A DNA stretch of 64,000 nucleotides from Clostridiales bacterium (lineage in GTDB: Bacteria; Bacillota; Clostridia; Oscillospirales; Acutalibacteraceae), in NCBI GenBank assembly GCA_019416455.1, contig DXXG01000027.1, positions 248,001-312,000 on the forward strand. Reading direction: 5' to 3'. Numbering within the stretch: the stretch's first letter is position 1; the number at the start of each line of letters is the position of its first letter. The notes below the pieces were generated by a model. The model was not told the DNA's origin, did not search any database, and saw only the letters and a list, made by a program, of their open reading frames with translations. Shown here one piece after another: positions 50,311 through 59,397 of this stretch. The position numbers were made by a program, and so were the translations under genes.

Positions 50311-52077
50311 ATGACTAACAACAAGTCCGTTTTGAGCTGGCTCGAAGAAATGAAGGAACTGGTCACCCCCGACGAAGTCGTGTGGATCGACGGTTCCGAG
50401 GAACAGCTGGAGTCCCTGCGCAAGCAGGCCTGCGAGACCGGTGAGATGATCAAGCTGAACCAGGAGAAGCTGCCTGGCTGCTATCTGCACCGCACCGCTA
50501 TCAACGACGTGGCCCGTGTGGAAGGCCGGACCTTCATCTGCTCCCGCAAGGAAGAGGACGCTGGCCCCACCAACCACTGGATGGAACCCCAGAAGGCTTA
50601 CAAGATGCTGTTCGACATCGCTCGCGGCAGCTACAAGGGCCGTACCATGTACGTGATTCCCTACTCCATGGGCCCCATCGGCTCTCCTCTGGCCAAGATC
50701 GGCCTGGAAGTCACCGACTCCATCTACGTGGTGCTGAACATGGCTATCATGACCCGCGTGGGACAGGCTGTGCTGGACGTGCTGGGCGACAGTGAAGACT
50801 GGGTCAAGGGCCTGCACTGCAAGTGCCAGATCGAGGAAGAGAACCGCTATATCTGCCACTTCCCCGAGGACAACTATATCATCAGCGTGAACTCCGGTTA
50901 CGGCGGCAACGTTCTGCTGGGCAAGAAGTGCTTCGCTCTGCGTATCGCTTCCTACCTGGGCAAGAACGAGGGCTGGATGGCCGAGCATATGCTGATCCTG
51001 GGCATTGAGAATCCCCAGGGCGAGGTCAAGTATGTCTCCGCCGCGTTCCCCTCTGCTTGCGGCAAGACCAACCTGGCCATGCTGATTCCTCCGGAAGGCT
51101 ATCGCAACAAGGGCTACAAGGTTTGGACCGTGGGCGACGACATCGCTTGGATGCGTCAGGGCGCCGACGGCAAGCTGTACGCCATCAACCCCGAGAACGG
51201 CTTCTTCGGCGTGGCTCCCGGCACCAACATGAAGTCCAACCCCAACGCTCTGATCTCCACCCAGAAGGGCACCATCTTCACCAACGTTGCCCACAACCTG
51301 GACGAGAACACTGTGTGGTGGGAAGGCCTGGATAAGAATCCCCCCGAGAACGCTCTCAACTGGAAGGGCGAGCCCTGGAATGGCAAGACCTCCGATCAGA
51401 AGGGTGCTCATCCCAACAGCCGCTTCACCGCGCCTGCTAAGAACTGCCCCTGCATCAGCCCCGAGTTCGATAAGGGCGAGGGTGTGCCGATCTCCGCTAT
51501 CATCTTCGGCGGCCGCCGCGCTCAGACCACTCCCCTGGTGTATCAGTCCCGCGACTGGAACAACGGCGTGTTCGTAGGCTCCATCATGGCTTCCGAGACC
51601 ACCGCTGCCGCTACCGGCGCTGTTGGTGTTGTCCGTCGTGATCCCATGGCTATGCTGCCCTTCTGCGGCTATCATATGGGCGACTACTTCCAGCACTGGT
51701 TCGAGATGGGCGAGAAGCTGGGCGAGAACGCTCCCAAGATCTTCAACGTGAACTGGTTCCGTCTGGACGACGAAGGCCACTTCCTGTGGCCCGGTTTCGG
51801 CGACAACTTCCGTGTCCTGGAGTGGATCATCAAGCGCTGCGAAGGCAAGGTGGACGCTCAGGAAACCGCTATCGGCTATGTGCCCTACGCTGAGGACATC
51901 AACCTGGAAGGCATCTCCGACTTCTCCATCGACACCCTGAAGTCCATCCTGGAAGTGGACAAGGCTGCTTGGGCTAAGGAAGCCGAGGGCATCGAGGAGT
52001 TCTACAAGCAGTTCGGCGACAAGCTGCCTGAGGAACTGAAGAACCAGCTGGCTACTCTGAAGAAGAACTGCCAGTAA
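50311..52077 (+). CDS. pckG: Phosphoenolpyruvate carboxykinase (GTP)
   Basis: The 588-residue enzyme interconverts oxaloacetate and PEP using GTP. Family marks include RTMYVIPYSMGPIGSPLAK (substrate loop), the kinase-1a P-loop FPSACGKTNLAML with its essential Cys, VGDDIAWMR and FCGYHMGDYFQHW. The ATG at 50311 follows AAAGGAGACAAATAC. Codon use is strongly biased, suggesting high expression, as expected if PEP carboxykinase fixes CO2 in fermentation. Bounded by a strong terminator. Confidence 0.96.
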   Translation: MTNNKSVLSWLEEMKELVTPDEVVWIDGSEEQLESLRKQACETGEMIKLNQEKLPGCYLHRTAINDVARVEGRTFICSRKEEDAGPTNHWMEPQKAYKMLFDIARGSYKGRTMYVIPYSMGPIGSPLAKIGLEVTDSIYVVLNMAIMTRVGQAVLDVLGDSEDWVKGLHCKCQIEEENRYICHFPEDNYIISVNSGYGGNVLLGKKCFALRIASYLGKNEGWMAEHMLILGIENPQGEVKYVSAAFPSACGKTNLAMLIPPEGYRNKGYKVWTVGDDIAWMRQGADGKLYAINPENGFFGVAPGTNMKSNPNALISTQKGTIFTNVAHNLDENTVWWEGLDKNPPENALNWKGEPWNGKTSDQKGAHPNSRFTAPAKNCPCISPEFDKGEGVPISAIIFGGRRAQTTPLVYQSRDWNNGVFVGSIMASETTAAATGAVGVVRRDPMAMLPFCGYHMGDYFQHWFEMGEKLGENAPKIFNVNWFRLDDEGHFLWPGFGDNFRVLEWIIKRCEGKVDAQETAIGYVPYAEDINLEGISDFSIDTLKSILEVDKAAWAKEAEGIEEFYKQFGDKLPEELKNQLATLKKNCQ

Positions 52078-52125
52078 TTCAGATCTTATTTCACCCTTAA
52101 TTTCAACCTCTTCTCATAACAATAA

Positions 52126-52162
52126 AGGCGGCAGCCGGGTCGTTCCCGGTTGCCGCTTTTTG
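52126..52162 (+). terminator. Terminator after pckG
   Basis: AGGCGGCAGCCGGG pairs with CCCGGTTGCCGCTTTTT, a long GC stem with a T run. Confidence 0.88.
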
Positions 52163-52185
52163 TGTCGCTGGGGGTGAGGGCAAAA

Positions 52186-52215
52186 GAAAAGGGCTGCCGT
52201 GTTCGGCAGCCCTTT
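52186..52215 (-). terminator. Terminator of the amino-acid ABC operon
   Basis: AAAGGGCTGCCG and CGGCAGCCCTTT form a 12-bp stem with a four-base loop. The minus-strand reading is followed by TTTTCTTTT. Confidence 0.85.
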
Positions 52216-52224
52216 GTCAATCTA

Positions 52225-52947
52225 TCAAAGCACTTTGGAGAGAAATTCTTTCAAACGGGGGTTCTGGGGATTGGTGAAGAACGCCTCAGGCTCGTTCTGC
52301 TCGGCGATGACGCCCTCGTCCATGAACAGCACTCGCGTGGCTACGGACCGGGCAAAGCCCATCTCGTGGGTGACTACCACCATGGTCATGCCTTCGTCCG
52401 CCAGCTCTTTCATGATCTCCAGCACTTCGCCTACCATTTCCGGGTCCAGGGCGGAGGTGGGCTCGTCAAAGAGCATTACGTCAGGGTTCATGGCCAGGGC
52501 CCGAGCAATGGCGATACGCTGCTGCTGGCCGCCGGAAAGCTGCTTGGGATAGGCATTGGCCTTGTCCGGCAGACCTACCCGCTCCAGAAGTTCTAAAGCT
52601 TTTTTATCGGCTTCAGCCTTGGTCATCAGCTTCAGCTTCACAGGCGCCAAAGTGATGTTCTGCTTCACGGTCATGTGGGGGAACAGGTTGAACTGCTGGA
52701 ACACCATACCCATCCGAGCCCGAAGTTTGTTGATGTCGTTTTTGGGATCGGTGATATCCACACCCTCAAAGGTAATGGTACCGCTGGTGGGTTCTTCCAA
52801 CAGGTTCAGGCAGCGCAGGAAGGTGGATTTACCAGAGCCGGAAGGCCCGATGACTGCCACCTTTTCTCCTTTGTAGATGTGCTCGTTGATACCCTTGAGC
52901 ACCATGTGGCCGCCAAAAGATTTTTCCAGGTTTTTAACGTCGATCAC
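52225..52947 (-). CDS. Polar amino-acid ABC transporter ATPase (GlnQ-like)
   Basis: The 240-residue ATPase powers an amino-acid importer. Walker [10 protein letters not shown], signature LSGGQQQR, Walker [13 protein letters not shown] and H-loop VVTHEMGFA are all intact. It overlaps the permease gene by 14 bases. Third and last gene of the operon; glutamine, glutamate or cystine are common substrates of this family, none can be chosen here. Confidence 0.95.
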   Translation of the reverse strand: MIDVKNLEKSFGGHMVLKGINEHIYKGEKVAVIGPSGSGKSTFLRCLNLLEEPTSGTITFEGVDITDPKNDINKLRARMGMVFQQFNLFPHMTVKQNITLAPVKLKLMTKAEADKKALELLERVGLPDKANAYPKQLSGGQQQRIAIARALAMNPDVMLFDEPTSALDPEMVGEVLEIMKELADEGMTMVVVTHEMGFARSVATRVLFMDEGVIAEQNEPEAFFTNPQNPRLKEFLSKVL

Positions 52948-53701
52948 TGGCGCGCAGCCTCCTTTCCAGAATACCCTGGAGCCAGGTGAACAGCAGCACC
53001 AGGATCAAATACATCACAGCGGTGATGAGATAGGGCCACATGGCTTCGTATGTACGGGACACGATGGCCTGGGCGAAGTAGACGATCTCCTTGCCTGCCA
53101 CCACCGAGATCAAGGAGGTGTCCTTCAACAGGGTGATGAACTCGTTGCCAAGGGCGGGCAGGATAGCTTTAAAGGCCTGGGGAACCACAATGTGGATCAT
53201 TGTAGGCATGTAGCCCAGTCCCAGGGAGCGGCCGGCTTCCATCTGGCCGGGATCCAGGCTCATCAGGCCGCCGCGGATGATCTCCGCCACATAAGCACCA
53301 GAGTTGATACCCAGGGCCAAGGCGCCCACCATCGTGGTGTTACGGCTGCTCTTGAAAATTACGAAGCCCATGATCAGCAGCTGGACCATCATAGGAGTGC
53401 CTCGGATCACAGTGACGTAAATCTTGCAGATTACATTGAGCACAGCCAGGATGGGGTTGTGTTTGCCTTTGCGCTGCTGGTCGTGGCCGGTGCGGATGAC
53501 CGCCACCAAAACGCCCAGCACCACGCCGATGAGCAGGGCCAAAATGGTGACCAGCACGGTGACGCCAAGACCCTCAAAGTACTGCATCCAGCGGTCGCCC
53601 TCGAACCAGGACCGGTAGAAATTCATATAGGATTGCTGCCAGAACCCAGGATCCTCCAGGGCGGAGAACTGTTCATACAACTGGGTGGGATTCATCTCCA
53701 T
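52934..53701 (-). CDS. Polar amino-acid ABC transporter permease
   Basis: The 255-residue HisM-type permease has an extended N-terminal segment of about 45 residues, then hydrophobic helices and the coupling motif [22 protein letters not shown]. It lies between the binding-protein and ATPase genes and overlaps the latter. A single permease gene suggests a homodimer in the membrane. Confidence 0.93.
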   Translation of the reverse strand: MEMNPTQLYEQFSALEDPGFWQQSYMNFYRSWFEGDRWMQYFEGLGVTVLVTILALLIGVVLGVLVAVIRTGHDQQRKGKHNPILAVLNVICKIYVTVIRGTPMMVQLLIMGFVIFKSSRNTTMVGALALGINSGAYVAEIIRGGLMSLDPGQMEAGRSLGLGYMPTMIHIVVPQAFKAILPALGNEFITLLKDTSLISVVAGKEIVYFAQAIVSRTYEAMWPYLITAVMYLILVLLFTWLQGILERRLRASDRR

Positions 53702-53796
53702 TCTCCTCTCACAAATCTCACATAACTATCAGGATAGCGGAAAAGAGCGGCGCGGGGCCGCTCCTTCTCTCGATTTTAAAGCCTTGAATCCTTCGA

Positions 53797-54705
53797 TCAC
53801 TCAGCGGAGATGTACTTGTTCATGATCTCCTCTACGGTGCCGTCTGCGATCAGCTCCTGGAGAGCGGTATCGATGGCGTTGAGCAGCTCGGTGTTGCCCT
53901 CATCCACGGCGGCGCAGTACTGCTCTTCTACCCAGTTGCCGGGGAGAATGGTCAGCCCATCGTTGGCAGCCACAAATTCCTCAGCGGGAGCCTGGTCGAT
54001 GATGACAGCGTCGATCTGGCCGTTGACCAGAGCCTGCACAGCGGTGGCGCCGCTGTCGTAAGCCTGCACGTGGTCCTCGCCGTAGCCGCCATTCTCGGGA
54101 GTGTCGGAAGCGTAGATGTAACCGGTGGTGCCGCGCTGGGTGCCGATCATCTTCTCGCCCAGGTTGTCCATGGTCACGTCAGAGTCTTCCTTCACGATGA
54201 CCACCTGCACGCCGGTAGCGTAGCTGGTGGTGAAGTCCATGACCTCGTCACGCTCTTCGTTGTAGGTCAGGCCAGCCAGCATTACGTCGGCGGTGTTGTT
54301 CTGCACAGCCAGCAGAGCGGAGTCGAACTCCATGTCGTCGATCTGGAGTTCCAGGCCCAGCTTCTCGGCGATAGCGGAGGCGATCTCCACGTCGATGCCC
54401 TCAAAGCCAGTGCCGTTGAAGCCTTCGCCGTCAGCAACCATCTCATAGGGAGGGAACTGAGCGTTGGTGGACATGATCAGCTTGCCTTCCTCGATGGTGG
54501 TGAACTCGCCATAGTCACCAGTCTCGGTGGTGGAAGCCTCCTCAGAGGTCTCGGAAGCCGCGGAGCTGTCCTCAGCCACAGAGGACTCGCTGGTGGTGGA
54601 AGAAGTTTCAGCAGCGGAAGAAGAGCCGGTGTCGGCGCTGCCGCAGCCGGCGAAAGCAGCGGTCATCACCATGAGAGCCGCCAAGAGTGTTGCGATTTTC
54701 TTCAT
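53797..54705 (-). CDS. Amino-acid-binding lipoprotein of the ABC transporter
   Basis: The 302-residue lipoprotein has a signal peptide and lipobox AFAGC (Cys21), a Ser/Glu/Thr-rich linker of about 50 residues, and a periplasmic-binding-protein type 2 domain: FEGIDVEIASAIAEKLGLEL, NNTADVMLAGLTYNEERDEV, VQALVNGQIDAVIIDQAPAE. ATG at 54705 with AAGGAG upstream; a frame reaching further has no ribosome site. First gene of the three-gene importer operon. Confidence 0.95.
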   Translation of the reverse strand: MKKIATLLAALMVMTAAFAGCGSADTGSSSAAETSSTTSESSVAEDSSAASETSEEASTTETGDYGEFTTIEEGKLIMSTNAQFPPYEMVADGEGFNGTGFEGIDVEIASAIAEKLGLELQIDDMEFDSALLAVQNNTADVMLAGLTYNEERDEVMDFTTSYATGVQVVIVKEDSDVTMDNLGEKMIGTQRGTTGYIYASDTPENGGYGEDHVQAYDSGATAVQALVNGQIDAVIIDQAPAEEFVAANDGLTILPGNWVEEQYCAAVDEGNTELLNAIDTALQELIADGTVEEIMNKYISAE

Positions 54706-54756
54706 GATCTTTCTCTCCTTAACGTTCGTTTGGATCCCCTTGCAGGGAATATACAC

Positions 54757-54784
54757 ATTATACAACTTTCTTGTCAGTTTGCAA
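54757..54784 (-). promoter_or_regulatory. Promoter of the amino-acid ABC operon
   Basis: On the minus strand TTGCAA and TATAAT are separated by 16 bases, about 50 bases ahead of the binding-protein start codon. Confidence 0.6.
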
Positions 54785-54890
54785 GGGGCTTTAATAGGGA
54801 ATAATCGCCCATATTCCTGATATTATTTGTATAAAAATACAACGGCGGTGACCTGGCGGGAAAAACACGTTGACAAACGGGAGGGTGGGG

Positions 54891-54914
54891 TTTAAACTTA
54901 AAGTATAGTTTAAA
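54891..54914. promoter_or_regulatory. MerR operator/promoter candidate
   Basis: TTTAAACT and AGTTTAAA form an 8-bp inverted repeat with an eight-base spacer that includes the TATAGT-like -10. MerR proteins bind such dyads between -35 and -10, so this may be the autoregulatory site of the downstream gene. Confidence 0.5.
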
Positions 54915-54946
54915 GCCGGGCACGCCGGCGGAAAGGAGAGGGCGTT

Positions 54947-55309
54947 GTGGAAGGATACAGCATTTCCAAGGCGGCGGAGCGTTTCGGCATAGAGCCCCAC
55001 ACTTTGCGGTTTTATGAAAAGGAAGGGATTATCCACCCGGAGCGCACCAAGAACGGGATCCGGGTCTATACCGAGGAGAACATGGGTCAGCTGGAAATGG
55101 CTCTGTGCCTGAAAAGCACCGGGATGCCGCTGAAAGACATCAAGCGGTATTTCGACCTGGTGGAACAGGGGGACGAGACGCTGGAGGAACGTCTGCGGAT
55201 CTTCGAGGAGCATCGGGCCCACGTGCTGGAAGGCATCGCGGAGCTGCAAAAGCACCTGGAGAAGATCAATTATAAGATCGGGTACTTAAAAAGCCAGGAA
55301 AAGAAATAA
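54947..55309 (+). CDS. MerR-family transcriptional regulator
   Basis: The 120-residue protein has a MerR winged HTH (YSISKAAERFGIEPHTLRFY, RVYTEENMGQLEMALCL) and a C-terminal dimerisation coiled coil without an extended effector domain. GTG start with GAAAGGAGAGG upstream. No Cys pair typical of metal sensors is seen, so it resembles stress or redox/aldehyde-type small MerR proteins. The inverted repeat just upstream is its probable operator. Confidence 0.9.
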   Translation: MEGYSISKAAERFGIEPHTLRFYEKEGIIHPERTKNGIRVYTEENMGQLEMALCLKSTGMPLKDIKRYFDLVEQGDETLEERLRIFEEHRAHVLEGIAELQKHLEKINYKIGYLKSQEKK

Positions 55310-55310
55310 A

Positions 55311-55343
55311 AAAAGGATGGCGGTTAGCCATCCTCTTTTTTTG
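55311..55343. terminator. Bidirectional terminator between merR-like and DUF6019 genes
   Basis: AGGATGGC and GCCATCCT form an 8-bp stem with T runs on both strands, so it can end both convergent genes. Confidence 0.8.
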
Positions 55344-55527
55344 TCTGTGCAGCAGATTCCGTCTGAGTGTCAGGGGACGTCTCTCCGTTTCCGGATTGTT
55401 CCTCCTGACGCTTGATCTGGTCATAGGCCAGCATCCCGTCCCGCACCGCAGCCCTGATGAGGAAATACAGCACACCCAAAACGATGACCAATATCATGAT
55501 GTTAAAGACAAAAATTTCCATATCCAT
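55324..55527 (-). CDS. Small single-pass membrane protein (DUF6019-like)
   Basis: The 67-residue protein has one hydrophobic helix near its N-terminus (VFNIMILVIVLGVLYFLIRA) followed by a charged, Gln/Glu/Thr-rich cytoplasmic tail. It resembles short proteins annotated DUF6019 in Clostridia. GGGAGCAACC precedes the ATG. Its last codons share the terminator hairpin with the convergent MerR gene. Function unknown. Confidence 0.7.
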   Translation of the reverse strand: MDMEIFVFNIMILVIVLGVLYFLIRAAVRDGMLAYDQIKRQEEQSGNGETSPDTQTESAAQTKKEDG

Positions 55528-55668
55528 AAGGTTGCTCCCTTCTGCATGAGGCCGGTTTCCGGTGGGAAGCCGCTCGCGGAGCTACAGCCCTTCGGGCTGG
55601 TGCGCTCTGCTCGCCGCTTTTTCTTTCGGCTGCGCCGTTAAGGTCGTAGGGCTCTGCCCTACAACCCG

Positions 55669-55690
55669 CCAACTTTTTGAAAAAAGTTGG
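55669..55690 (-). terminator. Hairpin after ychF, repeat-like
   Basis: CCAACTTTTT and AAAAAGTTGG pair across two or three bases, just beyond the ychF stop. Similar AT-rich palindromes are common between genes in Clostridia, and nearby GC-rich inverted repeats (55560-55650) show this gap is repeat-rich. Confidence 0.4.
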
Positions 55691-55718
55691 ATCAAAAACT
55701 TTTACGCCGCTTCGCGGA

Positions 55719-56813
55719 TTATACGTTGAAGCGGAACAGTACGATATCTCCGTCCTGCATCACGTAGTCCTTGCCCTCGGAACGGACTAAGCCCTTTTCC
55801 TTGGCAGCGGCCATGGTGCCGCACTCCATCAACTCGTCAAAGCCGATGACTTCCGCACGGATGAAGCCCCGCTCAAAGTCGGAGTGAATCTTGCCCGCAG
55901 CCTGGGGAGCTTTGGTGCCCTTAGTGATGGTCCAGGCCCGCACCTCAGGCTTGCCGGCGGTGAGGTAGGAGATCAGTCCCAGCAGGGAGTAGCAGGCTTG
56001 GATCAGACGGTCCAGGCCGGACTCCTCCAGGCCCATGTCGCTGAGGAACAGGGACTTTTCCTCCGGTTCCATGCCGGAGATCTCCGCTTCGATCTCAGCG
56101 CAGATGGGAAGCACAGCGGCGTGCTCGGACTTGGCGAATTCCTCCACAACCTGGAAGTATTTGTTGTTCTCCACACCGTCACGGAAATCGTCCTCGCTCA
56201 TGTTGGCGGCGAAGATGATAGGCTTGTTGGTGAGCAGAGACACAGTGGAAAGGATCTCTGCCTCTTCCTCGGTGCACTCCACGCTCCGGGCGGACTTGCC
56301 TGCCTCCAAAGCGTCGTGGACCCGCTCCAGGAAGTCCAGTTCGGTCTGGTATTTCTTGTCGGCCTTCAGCATCTTTTTGGTCTTGTCGATACGCCGGTCC
56401 AGCACTTCCAGGTCGGAGAGGACCAGCTCCAAGTCGATGGTCTCAATGTCACGCTTGGGGTCGATGCTGCCCTCTACGTGGACAATGTCGTCGTTCTCAA
56501 AGCAGCGCACCACATGGACAATGGCATCCACTTCCCGGATGTTGGAAAGGAACTTGTTGCCCAGACCTTCACCCTTGGAAGCGCCCTTCACCAAGCCGGC
56601 GATGTCCACGAACTCGATGGTGGCGGGGGTGAATTTCTCCGGCTCGTACATTTCGGCCAGCTTGTCCAGGCGCTTGTCCGGTACGGCCACCACACCCACG
56701 TTGGGCTCGATGGTGCAGAAGGGGTAGTTAGCCGACTGAGCGCCGGCGTTTGTGATGGCGTTGAACAGTGTGCTCTTGCCCACATTTGGCAGGCCCACGA
56801 TACCTAATTTCAT
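55719..56813 (-). CDS. ychF: Ribosome-associated GTPase/ATPase YchF (OLA1)
   Basis: The 364-residue Obg-family enzyme has G1 GLPNVGKSTLFNAITNAGAQ, G3 DIAGLVKGASKGEGLGNKFL and the altered G4 NMSEDDF, which makes the family prefer ATP. A helical arm and a C-terminal TGS domain (RAWTITKGTKAPQAAGKIHS) follow. It binds ribosomes and influences translation and stress. Strong promoter upstream; monocistronic. Confidence 0.97.
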   Translation of the reverse strand: MKLGIVGLPNVGKSTLFNAITNAGAQSANYPFCTIEPNVGVVAVPDKRLDKLAEMYEPEKFTPATIEFVDIAGLVKGASKGEGLGNKFLSNIREVDAIVHVVRCFENDDIVHVEGSIDPKRDIETIDLELVLSDLEVLDRRIDKTKKMLKADKKYQTELDFLERVHDALEAGKSARSVECTEEEAEILSTVSLLTNKPIIFAANMSEDDFRDGVENNKYFQVVEEFAKSEHAAVLPICAEIEAEISGMEPEEKSLFLSDMGLEESGLDRLIQACYSLLGLISYLTAGKPEVRAWTITKGTKAPQAAGKIHSDFERGFIRAEVIGFDELMECGTMAAAKEKGLVRSEGKDYVMQDGDIVLFRFNV

Positions 56814-56952
56814 CTTACATCAGAACTCCTTATAAATCCTATATTTTTTGGCTTCCAAAACGGCTTCTACACCATTTTTACACCAGTTTCTTCAAAAGGA
56901 AGGATCGCCGATGGCGTCGCATCGTGCGTTACATGGACATACTAATTTGTAA

Positions 56953-56981
56953 ATTATAGCACAACAACGGATCTTTTTCAA
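56953..56981 (-). promoter_or_regulatory. Promoter of ychF
   Basis: On the minus strand TTGAAA and TATAAT are separated by 17 bases, leaving a leader of about 130 bases before the ychF start. Confidence 0.65.
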
Positions 56982-57057
56982 TCAGATCCCAAAGAATTAC
57001 CCTGTGGATCCCAGACGAAACCAAGGGTGTTGCAACGATGGGAACAAGGGCGGAATT

Positions 57058-57105
57058 CAAAGAAAAAGGAAGCGGAGCAGAAAAACTGCCCCGGTTCCTT
57101 TTTTA
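57058..57105 (-). terminator. Terminator after the GH38-like gene
   Basis: On the minus strand AAAAAAGGAACCGGGGCAG pairs imperfectly with CTGCTCCGCTTCCTTTTT across a T-rich loop and ends in a T run. Confidence 0.6.
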
Positions 57106-57121
57106 CAGGATATCTAAAGGT

Positions 57122-59131
57122 TTAAAGATGAATAGAGAAGTCGAAGCTGGCGTTCTCTTCGCACCAGAGACGGAAGTTGGTGCCCCAGCGGTTGTTGAAG
57201 AGCACGTAGTAGACCCCTTCGTCAAGGTCGCCGTATTCCTCGTTTTCATCATAGAGGTGAACTCCGCCCACGGAAACCAGCGGCGCGTGGCGGCTTTCCA
57301 GTTGAATATCTCCTTGGCGGATGGTGGGAGCCACATGGAGCTTTCTGTTTCCGCCTTCCCGCACGTTGAAGGGATCCACGGGAAGTCCCAACTTCATAAG
57401 CTGGAGCTGCTCGTCTTTGGAGAAACCAGGATTCATCCCAAAGAAAATTCCCTCGGGGATGCGGTTGGCATCTTTTTGGAACCATTGCAGCTGGGCTTTG
57501 ATGGTGTCACCGAACGAATACGTGATGACTGCCTGACGGGGAGCCCCGTATTCCTCTGCGGCTTTGGTATCAGCTTTCAGCCACAGACGGAGGACATCCT
57601 CTTTCTGTTCCACCTGCTCCACGGCGTAGAAAAAGCTGCGGTCGGTGAGCTCTTTTACCTGATCCAGCGCAGGTTTGGCGAAATCTCCTTCTGCCCAGAA
57701 CCTGGTATGTTCCAGATCGCGATTGTACCGTTCCAAATTTTCGGTAACCGTTTTGGCGCTGAACACACGGTATTCCAAACGTCCCAGCCAGGCGTTTGAG
57801 AGAGTTCTCCCGTCGGGTGTCTGCTGAATCTGTAAACTGCCGTCCGGAGCAATTTCCAGCTGATAGCCGTTGATCTGGAAGCGGCGTTCAGATGTGGGAG
57901 CCACACACTGGGGCGGCTGAGCCGGACGCAGGGAAAGAAGCTTTTCCCTGGCTTGTGCCCGGAGGGGTTCTGGAAGGTTCTCCAGCGCTGCTTTCACGTA
58001 GTCCCGCTGTTCCTCCCAGGAGCTTTCCAGTGTGGAATAGCTGCACCGGCCGTTCTGGATCATGTTTTGGGAAAGGATAAATTCTCTCAGTCGTTCACCA
58101 ACGGGAAGCAGAGCGTCTTCTGTGACAATATCCCGCTTGCGGGCTTCCTGGAAATCATGTTTTTCCCAGTTGCGGTAGTCAGCAAACCAGCGTTTGGAAT
58201 CTTTGCCCCAGGTGTGCTCACAGACCAGCATCAGGTTTCGGCACAGATCCTGCCACTGGGGGGTATCCGGTGCGGAAGGCTGGGAAGCGGTCCACTGATC
58301 CCGAAACCCCAGCAGCTCCCTGTAAGCGGCCACTTTATAAGGATCGCTGGCGACGCCGTGGATCCAAGTGTCGCCCAGTTCTTCCGTAACGATGGGAAGC
58401 TGTTCTTTGTTGGCGACTACGATACGGGCAAAATCGTCAATGGTGCCGGAGACAATCTCAGCGCCGGGGTATTTCTCCTGCAGGCGGCGGATAGATTCCC
58501 AAACATCTTCCGGTTGGGGAGGTCCCATATTGTCTTGGGTGTGGGCGAACTCCATGGCGTATTCCCCAAAGACGCTGGACCCGCCGTAGGTGCCGATGTA
58601 ATCCAAAATCACTTCAGAATCTCCATATCTCCAGCGGCACAGGGGAGGAATATGGGCCAGTTTCGAGGAACCGTTTACGCCCACGTGCAGGTATTGGATG
58701 CCTGCTTCCTCCAGGAGAGGGATCATAGCGTGAGTGTGAGCGGGGACGTCGGTCATTTTCGCGGCGATAGTGTGGCGGCCGAAACGCTCATCCAGACGCT
58801 TGCTGATTCCCAGGTCATAACGGAGCAGTTCCTGGTCCATCAATTCCGTGTGAGTGGTCACAGCCAGACCATGCCAGGCGATATAGCCTTGCTGGATGGC
58901 TTCCAAAAGCTGCTGAGGATCTTTTCCGTGATTCAAGTAATGCTCGATCAAAAAAGACCCCACTGTCCAAACGAAATTCTTCTTACCGTCCTGATTGCAG
59001 ATCTTAGCGGTTTTGATGGCTCCGGGAATAAAGGTGTCCATATAGCGCTGCAAAACATGCTGCGCGGAGTCGGTAAACCCGATGTCCAAATGGGTTTTGT
59101 GGATGACGAACACCTTTTTTATGTGTTCCAT
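57122..59131 (-). CDS. GH38/alpha-mannosidase-like hydrolase (DUF5054-type)
   Basis: The 669-residue protein starts KKVFVIHKTHLDIGFTDSAQ, the His-x-Asp metal motif of GH38 enzymes, and continues with WHGLAVTTHTELMDQE and MTDVPAHTHAMIPLLEEAGI, also typical of this barrel. The second half is a beta-rich domain. It matches the DUF5054 class of uncharacterised GH38-like proteins in gut bacteria. No signal peptide, so it is cytoplasmic. ATG at 59131 has AAGGAG eight bases upstream. Probably acts on imported glycan fragments; mannoside specificity is not assured. Confidence 0.82.
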   Translation of the reverse strand: MEHIKKVFVIHKTHLDIGFTDSAQHVLQRYMDTFIPGAIKTAKICNQDGKKNFVWTVGSFLIEHYLNHGKDPQQLLEAIQQGYIAWHGLAVTTHTELMDQELLRYDLGISKRLDERFGRHTIAAKMTDVPAHTHAMIPLLEEAGIQYLHVGVNGSSKLAHIPPLCRWRYGDSEVILDYIGTYGGSSVFGEYAMEFAHTQDNMGPPQPEDVWESIRRLQEKYPGAEIVSGTIDDFARIVVANKEQLPIVTEELGDTWIHGVASDPYKVAAYRELLGFRDQWTASQPSAPDTPQWQDLCRNLMLVCEHTWGKDSKRWFADYRNWEKHDFQEARKRDIVTEDALLPVGERLREFILSQNMIQNGRCSYSTLESSWEEQRDYVKAALENLPEPLRAQAREKLLSLRPAQPPQCVAPTSERRFQINGYQLEIAPDGSLQIQQTPDGRTLSNAWLGRLEYRVFSAKTVTENLERYNRDLEHTRFWAEGDFAKPALDQVKELTDRSFFYAVEQVEQKEDVLRLWLKADTKAAEEYGAPRQAVITYSFGDTIKAQLQWFQKDANRIPEGIFFGMNPGFSKDEQLQLMKLGLPVDPFNVREGGNRKLHVAPTIRQGDIQLESRHAPLVSVGGVHLYDENEEYGDLDEGVYYVLFNNRWGTNFRLWCEENASFDFSIHL

Positions 59132-59162
59132 GTGATTCACTCCTTTGCGGAATAGAAAATAT

Positions 59163-59215
59163 ATAGAAACGCTCTCCGGGTCGCCGGAAAGAGGCGGATC
59201 ACGGAGAGCGTTTGC
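59163..59215 (-). terminator. Terminator after the esterase gene
   Basis: AAACGCTCTCCG and CGGAGAGCGTTT form a 12-bp stem with an inner GC region; the minus-strand tail is CTATATATTT. The 182 bases from here to the esterase stop hold no gene. Confidence 0.65.
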
Positions 59216-59397
59216 ATACGTGGAAGGATCAGACCTTCACGAAGCCCACCATAATGCCTTTTAAAAACCATTTTTTGAAAAGGATATGCCACTAAAATTA
59301 GGCAGCGTGGAATCCATGGCCACGCGGTACTTGGTGAGCTGCATGTAGTTTGTCCAATCCTGCAGCAAGATGGAGTTTGTGCCTTGAAAAGTTCTTC

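Larger units (their letters stand above)
56814..57121. other. Gap between ychF and the GH38-like gene
   Basis: No gene. It contains the ychF promoter (56953-56981) and the terminator of the GH38-like gene (57058-57105); the rest shows nothing recognisable. Confidence 0.6.
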